Shown here one piece after another: positions 33,440 to 45,690 of a stretch of DNA of 64,000 bases. Source of the DNA: Diadophis punctatus similis (lineage: Eukaryota; Chordata; Lepidosauria; Squamata; Dipsadidae); assembly GCA_023053685.1 (NCBI GenBank), contig JALIGW010000001.1:52263359-52327358 (forward strand), read 5' to 3'. Position numbers and translations under genes: made by a program. Within the stretch, counting starts at the first letter, position 1; every line of letters starts with the position of its first letter. The notes below the pieces were generated by a model. The model made no database searches. It had not been told where the DNA came from and saw nothing but the letters and a program-made list of their open reading frames with translations.

Positions 33440-34145
33440 AATACATTAAAGAACTATTTTGAAGGCAGCAAAATCCGCATTATCCAAAGCAGGCCATCTA
33501 CTTCAAGATTGAACAACCAACAACAGAGGGGAGGAACACAACACCACCTGCCTCCTGTTTACAACACAGTCCCTTCAGCAATTCCAAGAAGGTTCCACAC
33601 CCAATTGCACTAATCAGATGATTCTGTGGGCAGAGATAAACCTCCAAGTGGCCTCAATGATTCTTGAATGTGGATTGTCTTCAAAAGAGTGACCTTTGTC
33701 TTTCAAATGCGGATGGGCTGCTGAATCTTATCCTGATGGGTTTGTTCTCCTATGTTGTGCTGTGCGTTTGTGAAGTGGTTATTTTGTTTGTCCAATGTAC
33801 AGATCTGCACATGTCTCACTACATTGTACTGCATATAACACATTGCTCACTTTGTGTCTGGGTTTTATCTTTGGGGTGGACACAGTCCTCTCCAGCAGTT
33901 CCAAGAAGATTCCATGCCCATGTGCACTATTCAGGTGACCCTGAGGGGACAGATAAACCTCCAAGTGGCCTCAACAATTCTCAGAAAGAGTGCTAATGAC
34001 CAGATGACTGCAAGGGATATAAATCCTTCCATTCCCACCAGTCATTCAGAACTGAAGAAGTTTCTTGGATGAGAAATGAAACGTCTTCAAGCAAAAACAA
34101 AGAAGTCCAGCTGTCTTTTGAAAAAGCACCTCTGGGACAGATGGT
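33440..34145 (+). mobile_element. Rearranged Penelope-like element (PLE)
   Basis: Three blocks are seen. 33440-33664 (plus) is the C-terminal end, with HHLPPVYNTVPSAIPRRFH then a stop. 33665-33888 (minus) is the GIY-YIG endonuclease domain, KVSNVLYAVQCSETCADLYI then GQTK, a stop, and PLHKRTAQHRR. 33883-34145 (plus) is a second copy of the C-terminal end (AVPRRFHAHVH, KPPSGLNNS) leading into the hammerhead-like tail. Blocks one and three share a direct repeat (33567-33664 with 33883-33981). Inverted and repeated arrangements are usual for Penelope insertions. Reverse transcriptase is missing and the frames carry stops, so the copy is inactive. Confidence 0.75.
34049..34088 (+). ncRNA. Hammerhead-ribozyme-like motif (copy B)
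   Basis: GAA, CTGAAGA (34052-34058), extra A, stem GTTTCT/AGAAAT around TGGATG, GAAA (34078-34081), C, GTC, TTC. Relative to copy A at 8835, stem pair 2 changed from C-G to U-A on both sides and pair 1 from G-C to G-U, so pairing is kept. Stem I is GAA/TTC. The reservations on stem III and the extra A are as for copy A. Confidence 0.5.
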
Positions 34146-34297
34146 TAGAGATGTCATTGACACAGTTTGGGCAGACTCAGTGAGATAGTAGAGGACAATG
34201 GCGCCTGGCATGCTATATACATTGGGTTGCAAAAATTGGACATGACTTATGATTGAACAAAAACAGCAGCACTAAAACTGCTTACAGTCTGTTTCTA

Positions 34298-34343
34298 TAT
34301 ATCTACTATAGATATAGTCATTGCTATATCTATAGTAGATATA
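34298..34343. repeat. Perfect 19-bp inverted repeat
   Basis: Arms 34298-34316 and 34325-34343 are exact reverse complements (core CTACTATAGATATAG) with loop GTCATTGC. It is AT-rich and may form a cruciform. No transposon ends or coding are nearby. Confidence 0.85.
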
Positions 34344-34449
34344 GTGGAATGCTGCTTGCTTGATAAATTCTTCCTTCATCTTCCTCTTTGTATGGAATTA
34401 TACAAATGCCATATAATTTCCTACCAATGTTCAAATGTTAGGTTAATTG

Positions 34450-34512
34450 ACTTATAATTAGCTTTATCTTATCTTATCCTATCCTATCTTATCTTCTTAC
34501 CTTACCTTACCT

Positions 34513-34596
<84 letters not shown>

Positions 34597-34600
34597 TTTA
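34450..34600. repeat. Compound microsatellite: TTATC/TTACC, (TC)n, (ATCT)n
   Basis: Imperfect TTATC/CTATC pentamers at about 34460-34500 and TTACC at 34496-34512 run into (TC)n at 34516-34584 (about 34 units) and (ATCT)n at 34585-34597. Confidence 0.95.
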
Positions 34601-34613
34601 ATTTATTTCATTC

Positions 34614-34950
34614 TCAGAGTGTTTATTTTATTTATCTATTTATTTGGCAAATTTATACAGCCGCCCATCTCTCATACATGACTCTAAGCAGCATACAAAA
34701 TTAAAAACACAAAAACAATACAAAATATTTGTTTCACCCAATCTGATCTCAGGAAAATGATGTTCCAAAGGCAGATGCCATGTGAGAAAAGGTTCTTCTC
34801 CTGAATCTCATCAGATGACATTATTTTGTAAAAGAGACCCTCAACATACCCTTCCTGCTGGACCTGATGGGATGGGTAGATATGATTGAGGAGGAAATCC
34901 TTGAAATAACTCATGGCATATGCTAGGTCCTGCTGCCCCTTTTATATACT
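34614..34950 (-). repeat. L2-derived fragment, minus strand
   Basis: A TTTA-rich start followed by ATACAGCCGCCCATCTCTCA matches the inverted L2 3' end pattern seen at 13858. The following 250 bases are reduced L2 3' UTR-like sequence without a usable frame. Confidence 0.45.
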
Positions 34951-37439
34951 GGTAGGAGGACAATAATTGCTACCCTCCACCCCAGTTCTCTGGGATCGTA
35001 CCTGTATGAATTGGTCTTTATCCTCCTTATTAAGCACATCTAAGCAAATGAAAGGAGTGATCAAGAAATATGTCACAGATTATAACTTAAGAAAAGTAGC
35101 AATGAATCCCTTATAAAAGATATTCAGATGCTGTGATGTGTGTCTGTCTACAAAAATCACGATAATGCAGACAATGATTTTCTCTGTGGTACTCTATGAA
35201 AATGAAATTTGGACCATGAAGAAAAAGAACAGAAAGAATATGGATAGTTCTATTATTTGGCCACTAAGGGTTAACACCACTTGATGACATAAGATCTTTA
35301 TGGGACACCATCCTATTTTAACAGGGAACCTGGCTTTGAAAAAGAAAAGGAAACACATATCAATCAGTATGTTACTAATGTTATTTATTGTTGCCTTAAA
35401 AAAACCTAAACAGGAAAAGATTAAAAGACAAGTGGTTAATTCTCCTGATTTCCAACCTGGGCATTTACACTCAGTAAATAATCATCCTATTAAATTACTT
35501 TATAACAAGGGTTAAATTTGTCATATTTTTCTGAGGTCTGCAAAATATGTATAAATTTCTTGATTGGTTTTTGATACAAACATTTCCACTGAGAATACAT
35601 TTTTATCTGAGATGTTGACAGGCTGGTTTTGGCTCATTTTCTAATTTGTGGACAGCATTCAACTAAAGTTTTCAGCAGGGAAATGACAACACAGACATTT
35701 CTATTTTGAATAAATAGGCTCAAAAGCATCTACATAATGACCTTTATCTATATGGAGTAGATTGGAGAAACATTCCTATTCTGGAGGTGCAAAAACTCTA
35801 TTTTAGAGGACAGATATAGCCAACTTAGGATTCGGTCTGTATTTGTGTTATTATACAGAACCAAAAAACAATTACGAAAACAGAGGGCTGTTATTGGATT
35901 TCTTGTATCGTTATAGAAAATAGTTCCAGGTCTCCCATTGTAGACAATGTAATTTTTTTAAACACAAGTTTTCAGCTGTTATTTGTTGTCTCTGTTTATG
36001 ATATCCTGTGCCAATTTTAGAAGCACCAACATCACAAGTTTTAGAATTTCCAGCTATTCACCCCACAATTACACAATCATATCTCCCACTAAGATATAAT
36101 CCACAAAAATACAACTGAAAAAATAAATAAATAAAACAGGGTAATATATACCCAGTCGTTGACATTTTTTCTAACTTAGGACTGATTCATCTATAGTATT
36201 TTCCTACAATTATCACTGATTGGTTATTAATACGAACCTATTAGAATTAGTCTGAGCTATAGGCCAGCACTTTCTGTGCTTTTAGGCTTTTGGTTGATTG
36301 TTTTAATTAACTCATGTTATGTACCATATAAATAGTGCCTATATAAATTGAAATAACTAAGTCATAGATGAGAAAACCTGGCAAATGCCAGGTTGAGGAT
36401 GGGTGTTCTGCACTGTCAATGATACATATTTAACTGACACTTGTGTCATTATTGGCTAGAAGCATTCCATGCATTCTCCCTCACCTTGCCACAATACTTT
36501 TACAATATATATTAGATACTCATCCTGATCTTTTCCAGTCACTACATATCATCTACTGAATCATTATTTGTATAAAATTGTTTTCTAGAAAATCTTAACA
36601 CTTTTAAAGCACAACAGAGATTATTCAGGGCCTATGACAACAGTAAAAAAGGCATACAGCTTGCCCTCTAAGAGTGCTTGCCAACTCCTATGAATCTTAT
36701 TCTGCAATGAATATACAGGTATAGAGAAGCATCTCTCAATTCACATGGTATGATAACAAGACTCAAGAGGCTTGCCTGGGAGCACAGTGTGAATGAACTG
36801 TGCATCCTAAAACTGCTTTAAAATCCACTACAAAATCTAGGATCCCAATGTCATCCAATGTCTCGTGTGAGAGAAAAAAGAAATAAATTGAGTTCAGCAG
36901 ATAAATCAATTCTGTAAGTTTATTTATCCTGTCATGTTATAACTTGTTTTAACTATAATTTCTAGAATAAGCCACAAAAGTAGTTTTGACCCATCTCAGT
37001 AAACCAAAATCAAGTAGGAAACTTCACAGCTTACCATGATTTGGTAACTCAGTCAATGCATAAACTATTACTTCAAAACAAAAAATCAAGTTTTGCATGT
37101 CATATTATGCTTATTTTAAAAAATGCTTGAATTTCGGATTACAAATGTTGGATTAAGCAGATGTCTGAAATGATTCAAGAAACTGTTATGTATTTAATTT
37201 CTTCTCAGTTTAAAATTCAAAGCTGGACATTTTACTATTTTTTAAAAGTTTATAATTTGGGCTGATCTCTAAAGCTCAATAGTTGAGATAAATTTGTTTT
37301 TGGTTAACTTAGATGGCTTACTCTGTTCTACATATCTATATTAATGTTAGAACAAGACAAAATATGCAATTGAATACATAACATAAACCATTGTGTTATG
37401 TGAATCAAGATAATAGGAAGCTTTTGGGAGTAGGGAGTT
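34951..37439. other. Repeat-poor AT-rich DNA
   Basis: No transposon ends, coding domains or RNA genes were recognised. This is the beginning of a roughly 12-kb interval with very few repeats. Confidence 0.35.
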
Positions 37440-37489
37440 GACCAATAATTATGGTAAAAAGTATACAATGTATTTTTCTTCTCTCTTAG

Positions 37490-37525
37490 GAGACATTTTT
37501 GAAGGATCAATTCATACCGATGCAG
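37490..37525 (+). other. Possible 36-nt micro-exon or conserved segment
   Basis: A good acceptor (pyrimidine run then TTCTCTCTTAG) precedes a 36-base, in-phase, stop-free segment that ends CAG followed by GTAAAA, a good donor. The surrounding 37.44-37.62 kb is unique-looking. No protein family was recognised from the 12 codons in any frame, so this could be chance or a conserved non-coding block. Confidence 0.15.
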
Positions 37526-37739
37526 GTAAAATGAATTATAATTTCACACCTTTTGTCACCTGTAGAAATATAATGAAATGTCATTCTGTAATTACAAAGG
37601 ATGGGGAAGTTATCAAGCAATGAAATATGGAAGCCTGAGGATAGTTTGTATAAAAGGTTATTCTTTATAATTCATATGTTGTTGTTAAAAATATTTTTTA
37701 TAAAGCATGGAATGCCACAGGAGAAATGAGGTCCTGTTA

Positions 37740-38180
37740 AAAGCCGTGTTTTTCCTCCGCTTTCATAATGCTTATGTTTAAAGAATGGAAGAGCGGAAGT
37801 ACAGTGAAGTGGAACGGTTAGTGACCAGATTGATCATGGGAACAAATCTGCCGGTAGTAACCTTGTTTAATGATATGTTGCTGGGCTCAGCACCTTCCTG
37901 AGGCTGTGATTCTTCACTGGCTGGGCCTGCATGATGGATCACGGTAGGAGTCTGATGGTGCAATCACTCACGGGTGGCCACCGACACCTGCACCCATCCC
38001 CTCTGGATGTATCAGCTGGCGCGATCAGCCTTTTGGGATATGCAGCCATTCCACCAAGTAGCACATGGAAGTTCCTTTATGTACTTTGGAGGAGGAGAAT
38101 TCCTTTTGCATTAGTTTAATAGAGGCAATGATTTAATTAGCCCAGACACTATCTGCAACTCAGCAAGCTTAAAAAATGAT
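37740..38180. other. Unique, moderately GC-rich non-coding block
   Basis: The block stands out from its AT-rich surroundings and lacks repeat ends. It finishes with AATGATTTAATTAGCCCAGAC, which splits into homeodomain-type TAATTA and flanking sequence. Only short ORFs exist. It is a candidate conserved non-coding element; conservation cannot be tested here. Confidence 0.3.
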
Positions 38181-41100
38181 AAATTGATTCAGAGAGGGTA
38201 AGGTGTTATAGATATGTACCCAAAAATATAGAAGCAGTTTCCTATGAAAGCATCATTGCAAATCCTGTGTAGTTATATACGTTTCATTTGCTTTCTGTAA
38301 CATATATAGAAATGGGAGAGATAAATCTCAAAGGCAAAATGTATTTCAAAAGATATGCCATCAGGAGCACTACAAACAACGTATGTAATAAATTTTAAAA
38401 CAATTAAGACAGGCAACTAATCATACATGCATAATACTAAATTCTCAGTGATGTGTGACATCAAATGAATCTAGGATATAATAATTATGAATAACCTGGC
38501 AGGAAAATGTTGTTTCTGCCATAATTGGTGCTTTGGAAAATGACTTGCTTTGATTTAGATTGAATCAGGGACTGCTTGCTTTGACTTGGGGCTCAATACT
38601 AGGCAAGCTCCAGAGCACCCACTGTGTAATGTAAGAAGAAAACAAATTGCTTCAACTTTTTCTATCAAAATAGAGTTTGAAAAAAACCATATTACATTAC
38701 TGAGATGAGATCTATTTATATAAATTGGTGAAAGAACTGTAAACTTAGGCTTCTTTAATTTGGCATTTTCTAGAGATGTATCTATAAGCTATGTTCCTTT
38801 AATTGTACAGTTGTACCAGTCTGTGTATAAGAATGTACATTTATCCATATGAAACTCAGTCTTTGATAAGAAATATAAATGAATGCAATGGGAATGGGAT
38901 TCTTAGCAGCAACTGTGGAAAACAAGGAAGGAATGAGTAGTGATTGAATATGGTTTGAAAGAATAACTAGTATGGAATAAATATATTGAGATGATCTGAT
39001 CATACAATGCAAATGAATAAGGATCAAATTGTAAAAAAAATACATGAAGGAAGAGTGAATGGGTAGAGACAAATGGGAAGATCAAGAAATTGTTGTTGGA
39101 TAGAGCTAAAGATAGCTTAAAAAGAAAGGTGAAGCAGCTAAAGAACATATAAATACATACCGGTACATTCAGGTATATGTAGACACTGTGGAAGGATGGC
39201 TTGGAAAAACAGAAAGATATGGAGTGAATGTCTTAGTGAATGAAGTTGCTGTAAACAATTTTTAAAATCATATTTCCTTTTTCTTACATTGTACCTTTAT
39301 TTGATTTAATATTTTTTCATTCTTCTGCATCCCTGGATAAATCTTTCTCTATTTTAAATTACATTTTTAAAATGCATTGTATAAGTGCATGTACATCAGT
39401 GTTATACGAATGTGAAAGTAAGGTTGTGCATATCTGCAGCAAATGTGATTGGGTATTATTGAATATACTCTATTTTGTATTGTTTTAGTAGCATGCAGCT
39501 GTTTAGACAATGAAAATATTTTTGCAGCTGTAGCATCTGGCTGCTTGGCAGATTCACTCAGTGGATGTATTGGCAGCTTTGGGTTGTATCTGTGTTTATG
39601 AATGCAATAGGCTGCCAATCTAAATTCCCAAAGGTTTTCATATTTCCTCTTAGACGATATTTATATTTGTGTGTACAAAAGCTTGTGGAAAAAAAGAGTA
39701 TTTTGTTTATGCATGAGCCTATAGAAACTACTCTCTTCTCTAACACATATTTTTCATTCATTGTAAGCATTTAATTCACTAATATAATAAAAAATCTTTT
39801 ATATGTGTATATTTGATAATTTCTTGCTTCGTGTTTTAAAAATACAACAGAAGATTCACTGAAATTTTATGATTATAATTGTTTAGAATGAATATGAAAG
39901 TATCTTAATTTTAAAAAAGAAACAGAAATTTCTCCTGAACAAGTCTATGGAAATGAACTAGGTTTTTTCCAAGTACAATAGTCTCCCACCCACCCAAACA
40001 TTTGAATGGTATTAGCATTAAAAAGCTTCCTGGTGAATTATGAAGCCTGATTTTTGTTCCATCTTATTATTTAAATAGAATGAAAACAGTTGTTTAAGAA
40101 AAAAATCTTTGAAGAAGTTGCATATCAAGAAGAAAAAGTTTTTTTAGGATAAATTGGAAGGGGAGGAGATTCTGGAATTCTGGCGATCCAACTACTATTC
40201 TAATTCATTCCTGCTACTATTCATGATTTCCCCCTCCTTTGTCCTTCTCCTTTAGGAACATCGATATCAACAAAAAATGACTCCCGTAACAAACCTTTTC
40301 TGAAATGGTGCTTCCCAAATATGATGCAGTCTAAAAGTGCTGTGAATCCAACAGTTCCAAGTCAGTATGTCCACCGAGTGGGGCACCAGCTATTTGCAGT
40401 TTCAAAGCAATCTGTGATGGCCTGCAGCCAAATTAAGCCCTCATACTGTGCAAAATATGTTTGCTGTAATTTCAAAGAAAACGCTTTCAAATTTTTTCTG
40501 AGCATAAGAATATTATGCTTAATTATTCTCTAGATTTTAAAATAAAAAATGAATATGGCTATAGCATTTTTATGCTCGAGTCTATTTGTCTACAATAAAC
40601 ATGGAACAACGAGCCAAGTTCAGCTTAGAGAATTTTTTTAAAAGTAGCATTTTATCCTTTGAAGAAATCCCCTTCTCATATAGAAATTGCCTCCACTGAA
40701 TATATGTCTATCTATTTTTTATTGTGGTCTTTATGTATCAATGTCTTGCTAATTTTAGTAACTTATAACATATTCTTCACTTATGTTTTCCAATATATTT
40801 TGAACTTTCTGATATAATTCACTGAAGACCCCCTAACACTCCATTAAACAAAACGGCCAACTTTAAAAGTAGGAATCTCTTTACATAAATTACACTGCCT
40901 TTGGCCATTTCAAAAGGAAATGAACAAATGGAAAGACACTACAGTTGTGCTGAACACTGGTGAGTAGTTGTCAACTCTGATCTTACATCAATTAGACAGG
41001 ATTCTGAATGATCACAGATAATAAAATCTAAACTCTCATGCCCAGCTGGATAAAACTGTTAAAGATTCCTGCTGCATAAATTAACATATATCCTAAAGCA

Positions 41101-43254
41101 ATAAAGTTCTTGACATAGATTTAGTGATCAATGGGAACAGATTTTCAGCAGATTTCCGATTTGCAACCAAAGAACGGTCACTAGACATAAGTGTGTGCTT
41201 ATGTGGATGTTTTCATTTTCCATAATATCCTGCAATAGCCTATTTTAACTACCGGTAATTATTCTCATCTTTCCCTACTCAGCAAAATAACTTTCCAATA
41301 GAGTTTGTGTGAAATCTGATGTAATAATTTAAACTGTAATAAGCCGCAAAATTTTCCTCACATATAAAATATAATAAACAGCAAAACAACAAAGATTAGA
41401 ACAGAGACAAGTTCCAATGAAAACAATAACTGTGTCAGACTAACCAGAAATAATCCTTTTATTAACTACCTTAAACATCCAAAAAAGGAAGCAGAGCAAG
41501 AGTGATTTCTCCTTCTAATTGGATTCGCTGTGCAGTATTTAATATTTTCTTGAAATACAAAACCAAAAAGGTAAAACAAAACATCCTATTAATTAAATGA
41601 AACTAACTTTACCTCTACTGTAAGTAATCATTCTAACACGTTTGATTTAATCAGCTCTTTGGTAGTTTGATTATTACAACTACGCTTCTAGACCTAGAAG
41701 CGATGTTTAACTTTTAGGAAATATGACCTTTGGTTGCACATGGAGAAAAGTTCTAAGCCTCACTGAATAGCCAGTCTTAGCAAGTTTCTATCTTTTTTTC
41801 TCCTCCCTACAGGTAGTATGACATAGTGCTGGAATGACAGGGCCCCATCTGAACCATGCCCAGCTCCCCAGTCTACACAACCCCACTCTATCAATCATGG
41901 CAGGATAATGCATACAGGCTGCACCTGTGACAGGAAATGATTGAGTGTTGAGCACAGGGCCTGCCTCGCCTCTCGCTTTGTGCTTTTGTATTTCTCCAGG
42001 GCCACTTTGAGAATGTTCAGAATTTAGAGCAGGGGGTAGGAAGGAACCACAAATTCAATGCATTTTATTTAAATTTCTTTTGATTAGTCGACAGCTTTCC
42101 TAGGGAAGGACTTGCAGGCTAACAAGACCGAGACTTGGTGAAAGTGCTGCCATGCTTCAGGAAGTAATTGTATTAAAGCGCAAGCAATTTATTAGAGAAG
42201 TAGCAAATGAAAAATGCAGGTTGCTGCCACTCTATTTTATTTCTCTTATCAAAATGAGAAATTTCTATTGAATAGAGGCATAGAAATCATCAACGGCCCA
42301 CTTTTTGGATAGAAATAAAATATGTAAAATATAAAGTTGTCAGTCAACTCCATAAAAAATAAAAACACAACAGCCACAAAGTAACATACAGAAAATATTT
42401 TTTTCTGCTTATTTAATATAGATAATTTTAATGTTCCCAATTTTGGGGAAATTAGCGTCTTAAAAGCCAATTGTAATTTCACAGCTGTTTTTAAAATTTA
42501 TATTTAAAAGGTGTGCGTGTATAATTTTATATACAAAGATTGATCATAAACGTTATTTCTGTTTGTAAATCAAATTCTGAAAATTGTTCAAGTAGATTTT
42601 AAATATGCAAATTTAAGGTGATAAGTTAGCAGATGATCTTGATAAAAAATTTAATTACCTGGAAAATCCTTGGAAAATATGAGAAACATTAGACATATTT
42701 TAGATTCAAATGCTTGCTTATTTTACCAACCAATTTTGTAAGCGTTTTCTGTTGATATATTGACCTATCTCTCTCTCAAATAAGACATTTTTAATAAATA
42801 AACCTCATTCTTAATCGCTTATGAAAATAGCTCATTCAAGATCAAAACCAAGTAATTTCTAGAACGCTCTGCTCATTTTTCAGGGATCTTGAAAGCCTGT
42901 ATTATTACTTCATTGCTAAATAGTTTCATGAATCGCCCAGCCCCTTTTGTTAACTGCTGAATGGCTTGAAAAAGCCGATCTTTCTTTTCGGATCCATTAA
43001 TCAGTTGGTATTTAGCGAATTGCAAATCATAAATGCATCCGACTACAATACTGTGACTAAAATGTAAAGGAGATGAATATCTAAGATATTGCAATACTCT
43101 GTTCCATTACTTTTGTTTTCACCATTATCACTTTTTCACCATTATCACTATTGCACCATTAATCTCGAACAGATCTCTCCGAATCAGCTGTTGTGCATTT
43201 GTACGTGTTTCTGTTACAGTCTCACTAAGAGAACCTCTTCCCAATTAATCATCA
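38181..43254. other. Repeat-poor DNA; one exon-like segment at 40256-40533
   Basis: Mostly AT-rich unique-looking sequence. At 40256 a strong acceptor (long pyrimidine run, TTTAG) is followed by an open frame to 40533 (SRNKPFLKWCFPNMMQ, then VHRVGHQLFAVSK) without a recognisable domain; it might be a terminal exon or chance. The 42860-43080 interval is GC-richer and unique-looking. No transposons were recognised in this stretch. Confidence 0.25.
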
Positions 43255-44290
43255 TCCAAATTTCACTAGCTTTAAAACGGGCGCATCTTCTACAAGCGAA
43301 GGGTTTGGGGTGGGGAGAAAAAGCAGAGGGTTGCCGGCTGGAGGCCTCTGCCCTCGCTCCTTTATTCTGCAAGCAGCTGCCAAATGAAGCTTGCAATATT
43401 TTCCTTTTTCTCTTAGAATTCATTCCCTTGTCCGCCTCGAGCCTATTTATTCGCCCACGGTCTGCCGCGGAAAGCCGAGAGAAGCAGACTTGCAGCGGGG
43501 ACGCCTTTCCGAGGCCACTTAAAATACCGTCTCTTTCCCGCCCTGGGCTTTGCGCCCTTTAGCTGAGCCCGCTGAACTTTGCCACAGCCGTTGCCGTCCA
43601 CGCCGAAAGATCGCGCAGGTGTCTCTCCCCTTGCCTACCCTCCCTCGCCTAGGATTGGCCAGAAGAGAAACCCCCCATCTTCCCAAAAGCACCTGTGTTA
43701 ACAGTTCTGAGACTTCTCCTTGTCCAGGACTGTAAAAAAAAATCATTAAACTCAACAAAAAGCAACAACGATTTGCCGCCGCCCCCACCCCCGTTCCCTT
43801 TCGCCACTCGTTCTTTCCTCCCGCGCTCGCAGGCTATAAAGAGACCCGAATATCAGGCTGCTAGTTAGCCGCCCCTCGACAAAACCCGAAGGGGAAGAGG
43901 AGGGAGAGAGGGAGGGGGAGGAAGAAAGCCTCTGTTTCCCACGTAGCCCTTCTTCCAGGGAAGCGGGGAGGAGGAGGGGAAGGAGGGAGAGCGCGTGAAA
44001 GGCAAACATCTGGGGATTGGACCATATGCTAAAGCTTTGTCTTGTCCTTCGAAGTTAGGCTGCCCTTGAAGTGATTTGTCAGGCGGCCTCGCAGTGATGG
44101 CGGATGTGGCAGGAGAAGCCGCGAGACCTGGAAGCCAAGGTCGAAAAAGTGGGTGCACAGGAGCCCTGGGAAGGACTCCACGACCCAAGCGGTGAAGGAG
44201 GAGAGAACTGGAATAGCTGAAAGGAGCCTAGATTGGACGTGACATGGACCATCCCCAGAAAAGGGACTCCTTCACAAGACAAAAATGCAC
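43255..44290 (+). promoter_or_regulatory. GC-rich, CpG-bearing promoter-like island
   Basis: About 1 kb is much richer in G+C and CpG than its surroundings (for example GCCGCGG near 43465, GCCGTTGCCGTCCACGCCG near 43590, CCGCCCCTCGAC near 43870) and carries no transposon ends. A TATAAA at 43835-43840 in the plus orientation would place a start near 43865. Purine-rich AGGAGGGAGAG repeats occupy 43890-43990. No coding exon with clear splice sites was recognised. It could drive a host gene or lncRNA outside or across the window; the other strand is not excluded. Confidence 0.45.
44097..44195 (+). CDS. Possible 32-codon small ORF in the GC island
   Basis: The ATG has a favourable context (G at -3, G at +4) and follows the TATA motif by about 260 bases. 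The 32-residue product (starting MADVAGEAARPGSQGRK) is basic, with no recognised family. GC-rich DNA yields such ORFs by chance, so this is recorded only as the most plausible translation start downstream of the promoter-like signal. Confidence 0.1.
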   Translation: MADVAGEAARPGSQGRKSGCTGALGRTPRPKR

Positions 44291-45374
44291 ATCTGCCCTT
44301 AAAAGAGCTTTCCTTGTTTGGTGGTATTTTCAGGTCATGCTTTTAAAAAGCCAAGTCATTTATTGACCCAAACAGTACATTCATTTTTTTTAAATGCCTT
44401 GTAGACTGCAATCAAATCAATTTAGGACCAAAACACACCCACACACACATACATTTTTATTTACATCCATCTCTTCAAAAGTACCATTGGGGTTAAGAAA
44501 TGCATAATGGAAGAAGCTAAAAAATTTTTTGGGTCTTTCTTATATAGAAAAACACTCTCAGTAGTAAAAAAATAAAGTCAAGATGGCAACTATATAGAAA
44601 AACATATTTTTCAAACTAATTTTCCAGATATCAATGCAGGAGTTTATTAGCCCCGGGTTTTAAAATCAGGTTATGAGTTTTAATATCAGGTTGAGCACAA
44701 AATTAAGGAGAGAAATGTATGGTTTTTTGAGCTTCTACAAAATGCTTTTCCCCCTTAATCCTTTTAGAATTTAGAATTCATTAGAATCCAAAAAATCAAT
44801 TTAGAGATTATCACTAAATATCACAAGTTGGATAAGGCAAATTTCTTGGAAAATATAGCTCTTCCAGAATATAGCCATATACATTACAAGATTAGGACCC
44901 TAAAAACTCTCTTTTAATGAAAATTCCTAGGTAGTACAGACTTCAAGATAGTGGGGGTCACCTGTCACCCAGATCCTGCCTTGATCTGAAATAAAGAAAT
45001 AACATTATTTATTAGGAAATTTATTTGCCCCCCATCTTGTATCAAATGACTCTGGATAGCTTGTTGTAAATTGATCTTTAAAAAAAGGAAGTTCCCACAA
45101 AACCCCTGCCAAAGAAAAGCAGCTGGTAAAAGAAAAGGGACTATCAGAGAGAGAGAGAAATACGTTTGTGTTAGAGAAGTGTTATTGCTTTCAAGACTTG
45201 ATATTAGTTATCCAAAGATTTGAAACTCCTAACTGTATTTGACTTCATTCCCCTTAATTTGCCCAAGGTTCTGCCCTCAGAAAATCAGGGGCAGATGAAG
45301 CCTGAGAAAGAAATGAGATACCATTGAAATAATAACAGCAACAAATAATAATAGTAAGGAAGGGATGGCTGATG
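44291..45374. other. No recognised gene
   Basis: AT-rich sequence. At 45005-45060 a short L2/SINE-tail-like segment (TTATTTGCCCCCCATCTTG) may be present. Nothing else can be supported. Confidence 0.3.
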
Positions 45375-45690
45375 ATGCCGCTGCCTCCTTCTCTCTTTCC
45401 CTTTTGCCCGCCAAGCGTTGAACTGATTAGAGTGTAATTAAGGCCATAAAACCCTCAGCTTATCCACCTGTTTATTCACTAAAGTCTCAGGCTCATCAGG
45501 CAAATTAGCTGCTTCCAGGCTGCACGTTGGGCCTAGAGCCGGCCTGATTAATGAAGTTTATTGGGAGCTGTTAAAAGCATTAACTGAAGGAAATCTCAGC
45601 AATTCGTCATATTTAAGGGATGGAAATTAAATCTCCCCATGCAAATGAGGGGAGACTCCAAAGCAGCGGCTTTTAGAGGTTACGGGAGAG
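45375..45690. promoter_or_regulatory. Candidate conserved enhancer-like element
   Basis: A unique, balanced-composition block packed with developmental transcription-factor-type motifs: GTGTAATTAAGG (45432), GGCAAATTAGC (45500), CTGATTAATGAAG (45544), AGCATTAACTG, and a perfect octamer ATGCAAAT in CCCCATGCAAATGAGG (45638-45653). No ORF of note and no repeat ends. The look is that of a deeply conserved non-coding element near a developmental gene. This is inference from motif density, since no alignment is available. Confidence 0.35.

Noticed and set aside
43089..44188. Several ORFs of 60-157 codons in the GC island
   Set aside because: GC-rich DNA has few stops on any strand; frames overlap on both strands and none shows a family motif. 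Only the small ORF with a good start context was listed, at low confidence.
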